In this document: in pieces, positions 19,101 through 23,438 of the stretch | How the letters are laid out: every line of letters starts with the position of its first letter | Position numbering within the stretch: position 1 is the first letter of the stretch | Assembly (NCBI GenBank): GCA_937877715.1 | Contig: CALEHW010000003.1 | Coordinates: 1 to 64,000, forward strand | Length of the DNA: 64,000 bases | Reading direction: 5' to 3' | From: an uncultured Methylophaga sp. | Lineage (GTDB): Bacteria > Pseudomonadota > Gammaproteobacteria > GCF-002020875 | The notes under the pieces: model-generated | The model's database searches: none | What the model saw: the letters and a program-made list of their open reading frames with translations, nothing else | What the model was told of the DNA's origin: nothing | Position numbers and translations under genes: made by a program

Positions 19101-20514
19101 CCAGTACGATGCAACCACCAACAATATCACTGGTGTAGCAACCAACAGCTCACCTACAGGAGCAGTGACGGTCTCTGGTACGGTTGCTGTTGATGAGGTG
19201 CTGACTGCAAGCCATACTATTACTGATGCAGATGGAATGGGTGTGGTCTCCTATCAGTGGTATCGAGATGGAGATGCCATTAGCGGTGCTGCCGATGAGA
19301 CCTATACGATAGTAACAGCAGATATAAACAAATCACTCACTGTCAAAGCCAGCTATACGGATGGTAGTAGCACTGCAGAGACGGTTTCAAGTGGAGGGCA
19401 CACTGTTACCCAGTCAACTGAGAACAAGCCATTCATGTTTACATCGGAACTGGTGACTGCTGCCGAGGCGTCTACCGCACTCTATGGTGCAGACTACTCT
19501 GAGGATTCAGCAGAAACCATCCTTAAACTAACGCTGAATGGTGATATCACTCGGTTTGATACAGCTAATGCCGCTTCCTACACCTCTATTGCAGGCGCTG
19601 AAATTGATTTCACTATAGATTGGAATCAGTTTGAGGCGATTGACTACACCGTTGCCAGTGGATATAGCGACGCGACCTTTGAGATCAACAAGGAGTACAC
19701 CGGGTCGCTATTCATGGGTGCGGTGACCAATGATAATAATGAGTTTAGCAAGGTGGTGCTCTCTTCCCTGAATACATCAAAAAAACCGGTGCTGACGCTG
19801 GTAGATAGTGTCGAGACAACAGGTAGAGGATATACCGATCAGCCAACTAGTGATGATTTTGTAACGATCTACTTAAATCCTGTCGATTCTTATCGTGATG
19901 TAGAGATCACATTCGATGGTGCAATCTCTGTAAATCAGGGTGAGGATACCTTTAGTCAGCTGAGTCATTCACTCGAGGTTCAGGTAAGTACCTATGATGC
20001 GACCATTGAGACACCAGCACTGCTAACCACTAATGGTGGCAAGTTGCTTGATAATCTCTCGGTTAACCCCTGGTATAACGGTGATGATACAGGAGAATCT
20101 CTGGCGGTCGTCTCTGGTGAGATATCGATTGAAAATACAACAGTATTCGATGAGGTCAAGCTCTCAGTGGTTGACGCATACGACTCCAGCATTAACATCT
20201 CTGATGCAATTGATGTATTGAGACATATCGTTAACCTTGAGGCTATTACAAATGGGTCTGCCAATTACCATGCAGCAGATGTCAATAATGACGGCAATAT
20301 CAATATCACAGATGCAATTGCAATCTTGAGAGATATTGTTAATTTGGAGACAATTGATACCTTTGATCTGATCGATGATCAGGGAGATCGTGTTACTCAG
20401 TTGGATGCTGGTTCGTCCGGAACTCCACCAGAGTGGACAATTGTTGCTAACGGTGATGTCAATCTCTCTGGTGGCTTTGAGAATGACTATGTGGTTGCGC
20501 AAGAAATTGTCTAA
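7120..20514 (+). CDS. Giant 4464-residue repeat adhesin with C-terminal dockerin, probable T1SS substrate
   Basis: No N-terminal signal peptide, so export by the adjacent type I system is inferred. Modules in order: a Big_9 cadherin-like domain (residues 1-93); two related units of about 95 residues (95-288) ending in a GLPAE...W pattern; about 11 Trp-rich repeats of 154-170 residues (about 313-2104); degenerate related sequence with another GLP...W unit near 2143-2195 (about 2105-2800); ten Big_9 repeats of about 95 residues (about 2801-3750); an Ig-like domain (about 3751-3840); a cohesin-like domain (about 3845-4007); a second Ig-like (4009-4097); a second cohesin-like (about 4106-4297); and a type I dockerin (4352-4411). 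The composition is Asp/Thr/Ser-rich, with almost no Cys. I see no RTX nonapeptides. The likely role is a surface adhesin or biofilm matrix protein, perhaps calcium-dependent. The AAAGGA ribosome site supports this start. Confidence 0.88.
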   Translation: MSVQNAPVANDDNYNIDEGSSIQMTNLANDSDIEDGSLNPSNITIVSPFSNGSVQSGLYTPNAGFTGVDTMTYKVADSDGEFSNVATVTVNVNQFDAEQDYARGAVEELFARAGMSAIVDLSVTVSFTEETDSDHFVITADGYTYNSQNFAGNNIINIDLVFTGDTLTSYSGLPAEVSELTQTAIEEWYEFSDHDNNDEYAQAAVENLFTQADIHAWSNLTTSMEGIPNGDRITIQADSIGLNGDSVIAINIVLEFENNSVTSKVGIPAELTNIFNDAYLNTWYEYSGPEQQRQEDQQDSGYYEGDAGHTETYTNVWTWTEFQWVDGGEVEILWTVVDKEENGVWSSTETSGNGDVRVHSSSWDDTTQISTWSETFHNSDSSISYTRTETQNPDGTSSARLTGSIDHLLWMPLDGIYSSVDVTETRDAFWNTINVTGTVTNPNSEVLAVTYSSDGEILVGGESLYVAGGFDDHFSGTNEWEWTDDWSGITWRVVEGDDGSGNWAFTETAYRDDDGDGTAETATGEMRTNYSTWDDATSTNTWSETYTDGDDISFTRTETYNNDGTSSETITGSNDHIAWYYLGDVYTDISVTVTRDANWNTASISGTVTKDSATVNVTYSDGQIMIDGNSIDDLDDGMTQFQDGGSSEWTWTDWEGVTWTVTDTQNGDTWTSTEIGSNGDARTHTNTWDPTTNTSTMTEHFVSGDSDVDYTRTEAWNDDGTSTETVTGTTDQIGWMWLDDVYTNVDVTIDRGWDSFSITGSATNSGGQPVTIGLDPATDQLTIDDGSGAAVVDFSSREDINFNEQESWESSWEWTEVTGGGEVIWVVTDSQKGETWKSTEIAYTEDGFGNRTETGDERSHSSVWNERTQTSIWTDSEKSADGNRDFTRVETMRADGSSTEKISGKVDKFGGYDDVDVTIERDSSWNITAVSGEAIVHEGDDPLIVGFDGTSITVGGVAVGSYDASGAHGNQDSWESTWTWTDWEGITWTVTDKQEGDTWTSTEVGSNGDVRVHKNAWSGTTETWSESFTSADGNIDVTRVEVRSSDGTSSETITGKDDGFGWWDFETSYTNLDITIERDVNWEITSLTGSADGVTSFGFSDGHLTIDGQEFNGGAFDDRSHMVQEDWVNTWEWTDGEGVTWTVTDKQDGDTWTSMEEGSNGDVRINTSTWDEALNNYVNITSFKSGSSNIDYSIKEVWNDDGSSSETIKGATDQISWFNLGETYSDVDLTIVRDANWNTISVTGTGTDEGGTPADFDWSVEGQLTFNGVAVDSGAGGGGAVAADQIWETTWEWVDWEGVTWTVTDKQEGDTWSTTEVGDNGDTRASESKWDPIKQISIWTETFDSGSTDVDFKRVEVFNPNGTSSETITGTIDHVAWWPLHQIYTDVEVVIERDANWNVYSVNGTGTVDGETASFGWSLDDEQLTFNGDAIEDPSAHHMDTNQYWENSYTWTDEGRGITWEVEEVQDGETWTRTETAYTDETLTTTTGEIRTESNSWNHETGTSTWSRTETDPDRGIDFTITETGTWNEVSQSNDWSETVTGRTDHIHWVALGEVQEVNMTITYDDYHNITDISGTTSEGAWAAGTWTPNGTTHTVTYDNVNGQILVDGNPFVMTWTDWDGTVWAVNESQDGETHTRTETAYTDDTLATETGASRVETHTWDNNTQTNTMTEVVTDNASSVVINVTKVETHQPGEGSSTTITGSTNHIEWMNLGETYTNLNVTVERDENWNIKNVFGTGNNESGDIKNFGFSGADNQLMIGDDDASLSLVADDIGQSWSNTWTWDDHEGVTWTVTDEQKGDTWISTEAGSNGATRIFESTWDSSTQTNTWSEHFTSAGGDINFTRTEVYDESTQTSTMTTTGTSDHIGWMYMGEVYTDINVTETRDSSWNTGSVTGVATNASGEVVTIGWEDGELIVDGDSLTTTGQGDFSKSADNFENEWTYYDDNGVEWTVTESQHGDAWVSEERSEDGEFRLNKSFWNEGDQESKNVTKYKSADGEIKYKMVEVHKADGKTVIKYMGDSDHLAWDYLGDVYTEIDVKIVRDANWNILRVSGVDTPPGILPGDEGFIVATATDPDGNTINITKGGPGQILVDGVDINHLGDDFFQGMNTDHFDDIESGSWTFDYTNEQGQLINVVEEGIATDIVTIQTDELDISLVFDVDQNFLISATGLPSGVTALTEGELESWYSLAVVDPMDQQGDMSTEEEITFVTTKVTEYLITNSVAITNLQVGFDIADTWSTTETNTVTDEIFVRSRTEQLDKEIEREERYDNQSNYDSGNASWWYQGERSFEDSEYGFNMVEQNTSSTGEDLRVVITTHPDGAVTMNATGTAYLEQVDMLVTNVNVSSQMDDGWKFVDFQGKGTIDSGEYNGKDVVITSDGTGPWGDPLIHLTVDNGDGTFTDVLGYDASDAKQAHFADSGNPLDHHVLVEGEGYVTSRSGWVWEETSYTNNNATTTTFEGGRDNKPNAAITVVETRAYLDGNTDGEIESIVQHVTNTGGMDYTATFTLNDRYDVEIHFEGSKYFRGDLYNDVDVIKEITPNGDVRVEGSARKLDGTEVEFFKGHGDSKLEIVSLDRDGNIRKLTEEEEGGEIDLPVNEIFQWSFTDHGGVEWTVIEKFDGNIGSRTETNTAGDQRTFEDTWNSDGSFSSVMTEALVGEDVFTETRSSTPNYDTGTSTYSEVMAVVTTRAGAEVENYTETITFNADYSSTYVVAGTIDFMGGLYSTGGGSVTSQQDTNWVTTSVSGTVTRVSDSKEFAVSMDGTHPWGEPKLVLTHGVVGDGDYEQITDDRTVIDNKDADNSDPTAVNDAASTSENQSVIIDVLVNDSDPDEGDEDVLSIKSVGEASNGEVFLANGEVVYTPDYGYSGSDSFSYTITDGRGGIDTGEATIDVTGVNAAPVAVDDAYTVLQGSASVALDLLANDSDEEGDDLSITAITPIPTTAGGWVNIFGDIVTYELPSDTFVGEDSFTYYITDGGTYAPVDKPNAEVTITVESLNNAPVAVADAVTLDEDEEAVQIRVLTNDTDADSDTLSIDSFTNPDHGTVRLLGGHLFYTPDSDYVGADTFTYTVVDPSGASATETVTLTVSEVNDGPVTITDILNVEEGSEGVTVNVLANDYDREDHSFTLTSVSDASHGTVVMGSGGMVTYTPGTESGSNYTGADSFTYVTTDSEGLQSTGTVSITVSELNDAPVAKADTKSIAEDSSNNRIAVLDNDSDPENDTLELDSVGAPDHGTVEMSGNSVLYTPEANYSGTDTFTYKVSDGNGGTSTGTATVTVNGSNDAPTAVDDILGTVSSAKPVKLDLLSNDYDVDSGDSISVVSVGTATNGNVTLSGGSVRYVADRGSSGKTDSFDYTIEDESGEQSTATASFTLSTNTNPIATNDKVTVLEDADTAEIDVLDNDTDADSDKVQVLKVGTDPNHGTTTVTNGKLFYQPDANYNGSDTFTYIVKDGNGGRDEATVTLTVTAVNDAPTAINDTASVEVDSSATTISVLGNDSDIDGDSLEISSVTDPLHGTAEVLEDSSGVTYVPEAGYTGADSFTYKVSDGTITSVATVNVTVTAGNTVPTSTNDTDTVIEDSSSNQIDVLTNDSDADGDDLSVVSVTQGEHGSVQLTSGKVFYTPDDNYTGSDNFSYTVKDGNGGVTSGKVTISVTAVEDAPTAVNDELDSMEAGTAKIKVDLISNDSDPDGDDISITDVSSAKYGTTSFVNGQVYYQPGSTAGVSDSFSYTLKDSNDNETTGYVRVDITESNSAPTGSVKISGGAQPYQTLTVSNTLADDDGLGDFSYQWYKDGTAMQGETGTTYQVTLEDVGSVFSVAVSYTDDNGAAESVSSDATNTVTVLDTPFSFVAGSVDVDGILTLTLKVDIDAISSRSDITSITAADLALNIDWDDFAALDGSSDAKFSTSTIGSNLIVLTSSSTSDSNTFDEITLASIRTSDPLLTMVDSDATNDASSSIGTTADLITLQLKPMDPSEKIAITLSGTVVANQGQVEFAQYDATTNNITGVATNSSPTGAVTVSGTVAVDEVLTASHTITDADGMGVVSYQWYRDGDAISGAADETYTIVTADINKSLTVKASYTDGSSTAETVSSGGHTVTQSTENKPFMFTSELVTAAEASTALYGADYSEDSAETILKLTLNGDITRFDTANAASYTSIAGAEIDFTIDWNQFEAIDYTVASGYSDATFEINKEYTGSLFMGAVTNDNNEFSKVVLSSLNTSKKPVLTLVDSVETTGRGYTDQPTSDDFVTIYLNPVDSYRDVEITFDGAISVNQGEDTFSQLSHSLEVQVSTYDATIETPALLTTNGGKLLDNLSVNPWYNGDDTGESLAVVSGEISIENTTVFDEVKLSVVDAYDSSINISDAIDVLRHIVNLEAITNGSANYHAADVNNDGNINITDAIAILRDIVNLETIDTFDLIDDQGDRVTQLDAGSSGTPPEWTIVANGDVNLSGGFENDYVVAQEIV
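7402..7983 (+). repeat. Two diverged protein repeats of about 95 residues with a GLPAE...EW/TW end
   Basis: Both units open with a helix-like YAxxAVExLF stretch, continue with a beta-rich stretch (DxxxITADG/QADS, xxINIxLxF) and close with GLPAE or GIPAE followed by W-Y-E-[FY]-S. A third, partial copy is at about 13546-13705 (GLPSG...ESWYS), beyond the Trp-rich array. I do not recognise this unit as a named family. Confidence 0.6.
8059..13430 (+). repeat. Tandem array of about 11 Trp-rich repeats (462-508 bp each)
   Basis: Successive units start near 8059, 8550, 9056, 9538, 10036, 10498, 10975, 11452, 11950, 12451 and 12931. The unit core is W-x-W-T-D-[WG]-E-G-[VI]-T-W-T-V-T-D-x-Q-x-G-D-T-W, then a GSNGDxR segment, SxTWD, WSE, F-T-R-x-E, DGTSSETITG, DHIxW, Y-T-D-[VI]-x-V-T-x-x-R-D-x-N-W-N and a variable hydrophobic end with a DGxxL/I strand. 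Copies are diverged at DNA level, so this is an old array. More degenerate relatives follow at about 13480 and 14920. The beta-rich pattern with regularly placed Trp suggests a carbohydrate- or surface-binding fold, but no named family is recognised. Confidence 0.85.
15520..18369 (+). repeat. Ten tandem Big_9/cadherin-like repeats (about 285 bp each)
   Basis: Units begin near 15520, 15808, 16108, 16387, 16681, 16963, 17245, 17527, 17809 and 18088. Each starts N-x-x-P-x-A-x-x-D and continues with a [IV]-x-V-L-x-N-D-[ST]-D-x-[DE] calcium-site-like motif, H/N-G-x-V, Y-T/Q-P-x-x-x-Y-x-G-x-D-x-F-x-Y and D-G-x-G-G. This is the usual cadherin-like stalk repeat of bacterial surface adhesins, which extends the protein away from the cell and is often rigidified by calcium. 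Confidence 0.85.
20173..20352 (+). other. Dockerin type I domain coding segment at the end of the giant adhesin
   Basis: Two EF-hand-like segments, each followed by a helix: D-x-Y-D-x-x-I-x-I-S-D-A-I-D-V-L-R-H-I, then D-V-N-N-D-G-N-I-N-I-T-D-A-I-A-I-L-R-D-I. The second loop has all the expected Asp/Asn/Gly calcium positions; the first is less regular. Dockerins bind cohesins, and cohesin-like domains are present in this protein and in the protein at 1-2610. A tail of about 50 residues follows and contains a further GDVNLSG half-loop. Confidence 0.8.
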
Positions 20515-20527
20515 ATAGAGGGCTGCA

Positions 20528-20575
20528 CTACCTGCCCTACTTTCCAGGATTATTGGTGGGGAGTAGGGGAGGTAG
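20528..20575. terminator. G/C-rich hairpin between convergent genes
   Basis: Arms 20528-20541 (CTACCTGCCCTACT) and 20562-20575 (AGTAGGGGAGGTAG) pair over 14 bp with one mismatch around a 20-nt loop. It sits 13 bp after the giant adhesin stop and 30 bp before the end of the converging class V aminotransferase gene. There is no U-run on either strand, so it is not a textbook intrinsic terminator. It may end or protect both transcripts. Confidence 0.45.
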
Positions 20576-20604
20576 GATGATCCCTAAAAGAGGTTGAGGT
20601 GCCT

Positions 20605-21789
20605 TTAAGAGATTGTTTTTTGCAGTACCTTTATAGCTACTTCCAGTTGTTCAGCAGTAGTATAAAAGTGGGGTGAAAAGCGAATTCCGCCAGAGCGTAC
20701 CGCACACTGAATTCCTTTGTTAGTCAGTTTGTTATGCATATCTTCTAAGCTGTTTCCTTTAATTGAAAAGGTGATAATTCCACCATGTCGCGCAGGGTCG
20801 ACCGGGGTGATCAGCTCCAGTTTTGGATGAGCCTGAACAGCATCGACAAGAAACCGGGAATGCTCCAGCACCAGTTTTTCGATCTGCTCCATGCCAATCT
20901 CCTCAATCAGAGAGAGGGAGGCCTCCAATCCATGAATCCCCAACATATTGGGGCTTCCCGGCTCAAAACGGCGCGCACTCTTGGCAGTGGTCCAGTCCGG
21001 TATCTCACTGCAACAACCTGGTTTCTCACAGTTTGAGAGTGCATCTGAGTCTGTATTAAAATCATATAGCACCTCACGCATGTGCCACCCATATTGCTGA
21101 AGCTGCAGACGGTCACGAGCCTCTGGTGAGCTATAGAAAAGGGCGCAGCCTTCCGGTGCCATCATCCACTTATGGCCATCGGCTACTATAAAGTCGGCCT
21201 GAATGGCAGACCCATCCATCCGAATAGCCCCCAGACTCTGGATTGCATCGACGCAGAAGAGAATCCCACGTTTTTTGCAGAATGCGCCTATCCGTTCCAG
21301 ATCCATTCTCAGCCCAGTCCCAAACTCTACCGAGCTGATTGAGATTAGCCGTGTGTTGCGATCAACAGCCTCAAACAGCGCATCCTCTGGAGATTTAGCA
21401 GAGTTCAGCGCTGCTTTTTTTGTCAGAACGCCGTAGCGTGACAGTGATTCCCAGACGATTGAGTTGGATGGAAACTCCTGGTCAGAGGTCACCACATTCT
21501 CACCAGACTTCCAGGCAAGACCGTGAGCGATTAGAGAGAGCCCCTCGGAGGTGTTTTTCAGTAGGGCAATATCATCGGTGGTGCCAACACCTATAAGACG
21601 ACTAAGCCGCTCACGCAGTCTGGTCTCGGTCTCGACCCAGTCCGGATAGTTGCTGGAGCCCAGGGTGCCATTTTCAACAGCAAACCTAGATACTGCGTCA
21701 ACTGTACGTTGTGGCCAGGGGGAGACTGCTGCATGGTTGAGGTAGATTAGATCCGGTTTGAGTCTGAATTCATCTCTGTAATAACTCAT
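20605..21789 (-). CDS. Class V aminotransferase-family PLP enzyme (cysteine desulfurase-like fold)
   Basis: 394 residues with the PLP-binding Lys in ADGHKWMMAPEG, the cofactor Asp in CVDAIQSLGAI and an early YLNHAAVSPWP motif. These are hallmarks of the class V group (SufS/NifS-like, isopenicillin-N-epimerase-like, kynureninase). The SufS-type active-site Cys context (RxGxxC near the C terminus) is not present; the region reads CAVRSGGIRFSPHFY, so sulfur-transfer activity is doubtful. An unusual Cys-rich insert with NCEKPGCCSE lies near residue 260. It is alone in its transcription unit, between the giant adhesin and the octaheme operon. The substrate is unknown. The start is the ATG just after a plausible promoter. 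Confidence 0.75.
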   Translation of the reverse strand: MSYYRDEFRLKPDLIYLNHAAVSPWPQRTVDAVSRFAVENGTLGSSNYPDWVETETRLRERLSRLIGVGTTDDIALLKNTSEGLSLIAHGLAWKSGENVVTSDQEFPSNSIVWESLSRYGVLTKKAALNSAKSPEDALFEAVDRNTRLISISSVEFGTGLRMDLERIGAFCKKRGILFCVDAIQSLGAIRMDGSAIQADFIVADGHKWMMAPEGCALFYSSPEARDRLQLQQYGWHMREVLYDFNTDSDALSNCEKPGCCSEIPDWTTAKSARRFEPGSPNMLGIHGLEASLSLIEEIGMEQIEKLVLEHSRFLVDAVQAHPKLELITPVDPARHGGIITFSIKGNSLEDMHNKLTNKGIQCAVRSGGIRFSPHFYTTAEQLEVAIKVLQKTIS

Positions 21790-21843
21790 AACGAGTGATC
21801 TTATACCAAATAGCCCATCTACAGAGGTTGTTGTGGCGTATAG

Positions 21844-21872
21844 CTAATAGCGTATAATGTATATTATGTTAA
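21844..21872 (-). promoter_or_regulatory. Candidate promoter for the class V aminotransferase gene
   Basis: On the minus strand TTAACA (21872-21867), a 17-bp spacer and TATTAG (21849-21844) lie about 55-80 bp before the ATG. The segment also has a direct repeat GCGTATA on the plus strand at 21836-21842 and 21850-21856, which could be part of an operator. The region is strongly A/T-rich relative to its surroundings. Assigned by eye. Confidence 0.4.
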
Positions 21873-21900
21873 ATAGCATATGATCTCTCCATGCAGGGAG

Positions 21901-21918
21901 AAGGATAAGGATAAGGAT
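21901..21918 (+). repeat. Hexanucleotide repeat, three copies of AAGGAT
   Basis: Three perfect tandem copies of AAGGAT in the intergenic region between the aminotransferase start and the end of the thioredoxin-fusion gene. It lies about 30 bp beyond the stop of the thioredoxin-fusion gene, outside any coding frame. It could be a slippage-prone microsatellite. No function is evident. Confidence 0.6.
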
Positions 21919-21947
21919 AAACAATAATTCTCCCCTATCCACTACGA

Positions 21948-22841
21948 TCAAGATAAAGAGGCAACGTCCCTAAGAAAAGGAAGATACTGTAACCACCGGT
22001 CAATCGGGCCATTGTGGGCAAAGAGAACTGTACCTTGCTTGCCAAGTACGTAGGTGGATGGAAATACCCTGGCGATCTGACGATCATTAATGGTCTCTCC
22101 TGATGAGAGAGTAAGAGACTGGTCCTCAGCTGAGGAGATACCGGAATCGTATACCGGGAGGTCATCAAAGTTATTACGCTCTGCCCATCTGCAGCACTTG
22201 GAGAAGGATTCACGAACCTGCATCATCACAATCTCGACCTTGCCATCCAGTTCCGCTTCAACTGCCTGGTTAAGTTTCTGCAGCTGGGGCAGTTCGGAGA
22301 TGCAGGATGGGCACCATGAACCCCACAGGTGGAGTACCACCACCCTCCCCTGTAAGCTGGAGATCTCAAACTGATTACCATCCATATCTTTAAGTACCAG
22401 GTTGGGGAAGCGATTTCCCAGACTGGTTCCCGTGATGATCTCCTCTTTACCGTTGCTGGATGCCACAGGGCGCCACAGTTTTGCCCATTCACTCTCATCC
22501 AGCACCACGGAGTTGCCGAGTGCATAGGTGACACAGCGATATGGTGAGTGCTTCTGGCAGCGCTCTATTGCAATCTGCTTAGCGGCCTCATCAGAGATCT
22601 CGTCGGCACTCCAGCCCCATCGCCCGCCGGGAGAGATGGCAAATGACTTGTGGTTATAGCTGTCGAGATACGCACTGTAGGCGTGCTCCCCCCGAGTCTC
22701 AAGATGTGGAACCGCCTCCGCATCTCCTATATCCGGTTGGGCGGAGACGATAGAGGGGGTTGAGAGTAGACCAACTGAGGCCAGCAACAGAGAGAGACTG
22801 ATAACCAGCCTGACATGTTCTCTGTGGCTGGCTACAGACAT
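21948..22841 (-). CDS. TlpA-like thioredoxin fused to a small N-terminal periplasmic domain
   Basis: 297 residues from the ATG at 22841, which shares its A with the stop of the cytochrome b gene (TGATG); longer upstream frames only run through that gene. An N-terminal signal segment (Leu-rich, ends near SAQ, about residue 35) precedes a domain of about 70 residues with W-x-W-S-A-D, two Cys and YALG, resembling DUF4189-type modules. The TlpA/AhpC-like thioredoxin domain follows, with active site WGSWCPSC. It should act in the periplasm as a thiol oxidoreductase. In an operon with an octaheme cytochrome it could keep haem-binding cysteines reduced for haem attachment, or act in sulfur-compound turnover; both are inference. 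A second Cys pair (SKCCRW) lies downstream of the active site. Confidence 0.8.
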   Translation of the reverse strand: MSVASHREHVRLVISLSLLLASVGLLSTPSIVSAQPDIGDAEAVPHLETRGEHAYSAYLDSYNHKSFAISPGGRWGWSADEISDEAAKQIAIERCQKHSPYRCVTYALGNSVVLDESEWAKLWRPVASSNGKEEIITGTSLGNRFPNLVLKDMDGNQFEISSLQGRVVVLHLWGSWCPSCISELPQLQKLNQAVEAELDGKVEIVMMQVRESFSKCCRWAERNNFDDLPVYDSGISSAEDQSLTLSSGETINDRQIARVFPSTYVLGKQGTVLFAHNGPIDRWLQYLPFLRDVASLS

Positions 22842-23434
22842 CAGTCCAACTCCTCCCACCCGGTAACCATCGCCTTGATATGTGATAGTGCAGTATGGCC
22901 AGCTGTTGCCAGATATATATGGAGGACAAAGAAGAGCAGCATCAGGAATGCGCCAATGGTGTGGAGAAGTGCAATCCACTGCAGGGGCAGCCATGACAGC
23001 CCCCACTCTCCCCAGCTGTTGTAGTACATATAGAGTAGTCCTGTACCCCACAGCAGTGGATTGATCATCAACTTCACGAAAAGATACGCAATCCTCTGCA
23101 GAGGGTTGTGTTTTCTCAGGGTGGATTGACGGAATGGGTGTGGTGCCTCCTGGAAAATTCCGGAGATATAGTAGAAGAACATCGCCTCAGCCTTATCCAT
23201 GGTGGGGATATACTGCTTCCATTCGCCGGTGGTGAAGTGCCAGAAGATGGCAAGTAGCCAGAGCCCAATCAGGAGCCAGGCCGCCTGAGCGTGGTACTCA
23301 ACAGCCAGCCCGTAACCAAACAGCGTGTATGAGCCGTGGACCTCGAACCCGGTGAGCATCATGAATATCACCAGTAGCGCCTGCGACCAGTGCCAGAAAC
23401 GCTCGAATGGTTTAAATATGTAGATTCTTTCCAT
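22841..23434 (-). CDS. Membrane cytochrome b (cytochrome b561/hydrogenase-type b subunit)
   Basis: 197 residues and four predicted membrane helices (about 10-32, 49-70, 115-140, 155-185). His residues are placed for haem b ligation: FWHW in helix 1, IFWHF in helix 2, and LLHTIG and VLHIYLA in helix 4. The pattern matches the Ni-Fe hydrogenase/formate dehydrogenase gamma-type cytochrome b family, which oxidises quinol and passes electrons to a periplasmic partner. The ATG at 23434 has an excellent AGGAGT site and lies 4 bp after the octaheme gene stop; a longer frame starting at 23647 would overlap that gene and lacks this support. It probably anchors and feeds the octaheme cytochrome. Confidence 0.85.
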   Translation of the reverse strand: MERIYIFKPFERFWHWSQALLVIFMMLTGFEVHGSYTLFGYGLAVEYHAQAAWLLIGLWLLAIFWHFTTGEWKQYIPTMDKAEAMFFYYISGIFQEAPHPFRQSTLRKHNPLQRIAYLFVKLMINPLLWGTGLLYMYYNSWGEWGLSWLPLQWIALLHTIGAFLMLLFFVLHIYLATAGHTALSHIKAMVTGWEELD

Positions 23435-23438
23435 CAGC

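Noticed and set aside
20605-21789. Assignment as SufS cysteine desulfurase
   Set aside because: The C-terminal RxGxxC active-site loop is absent.
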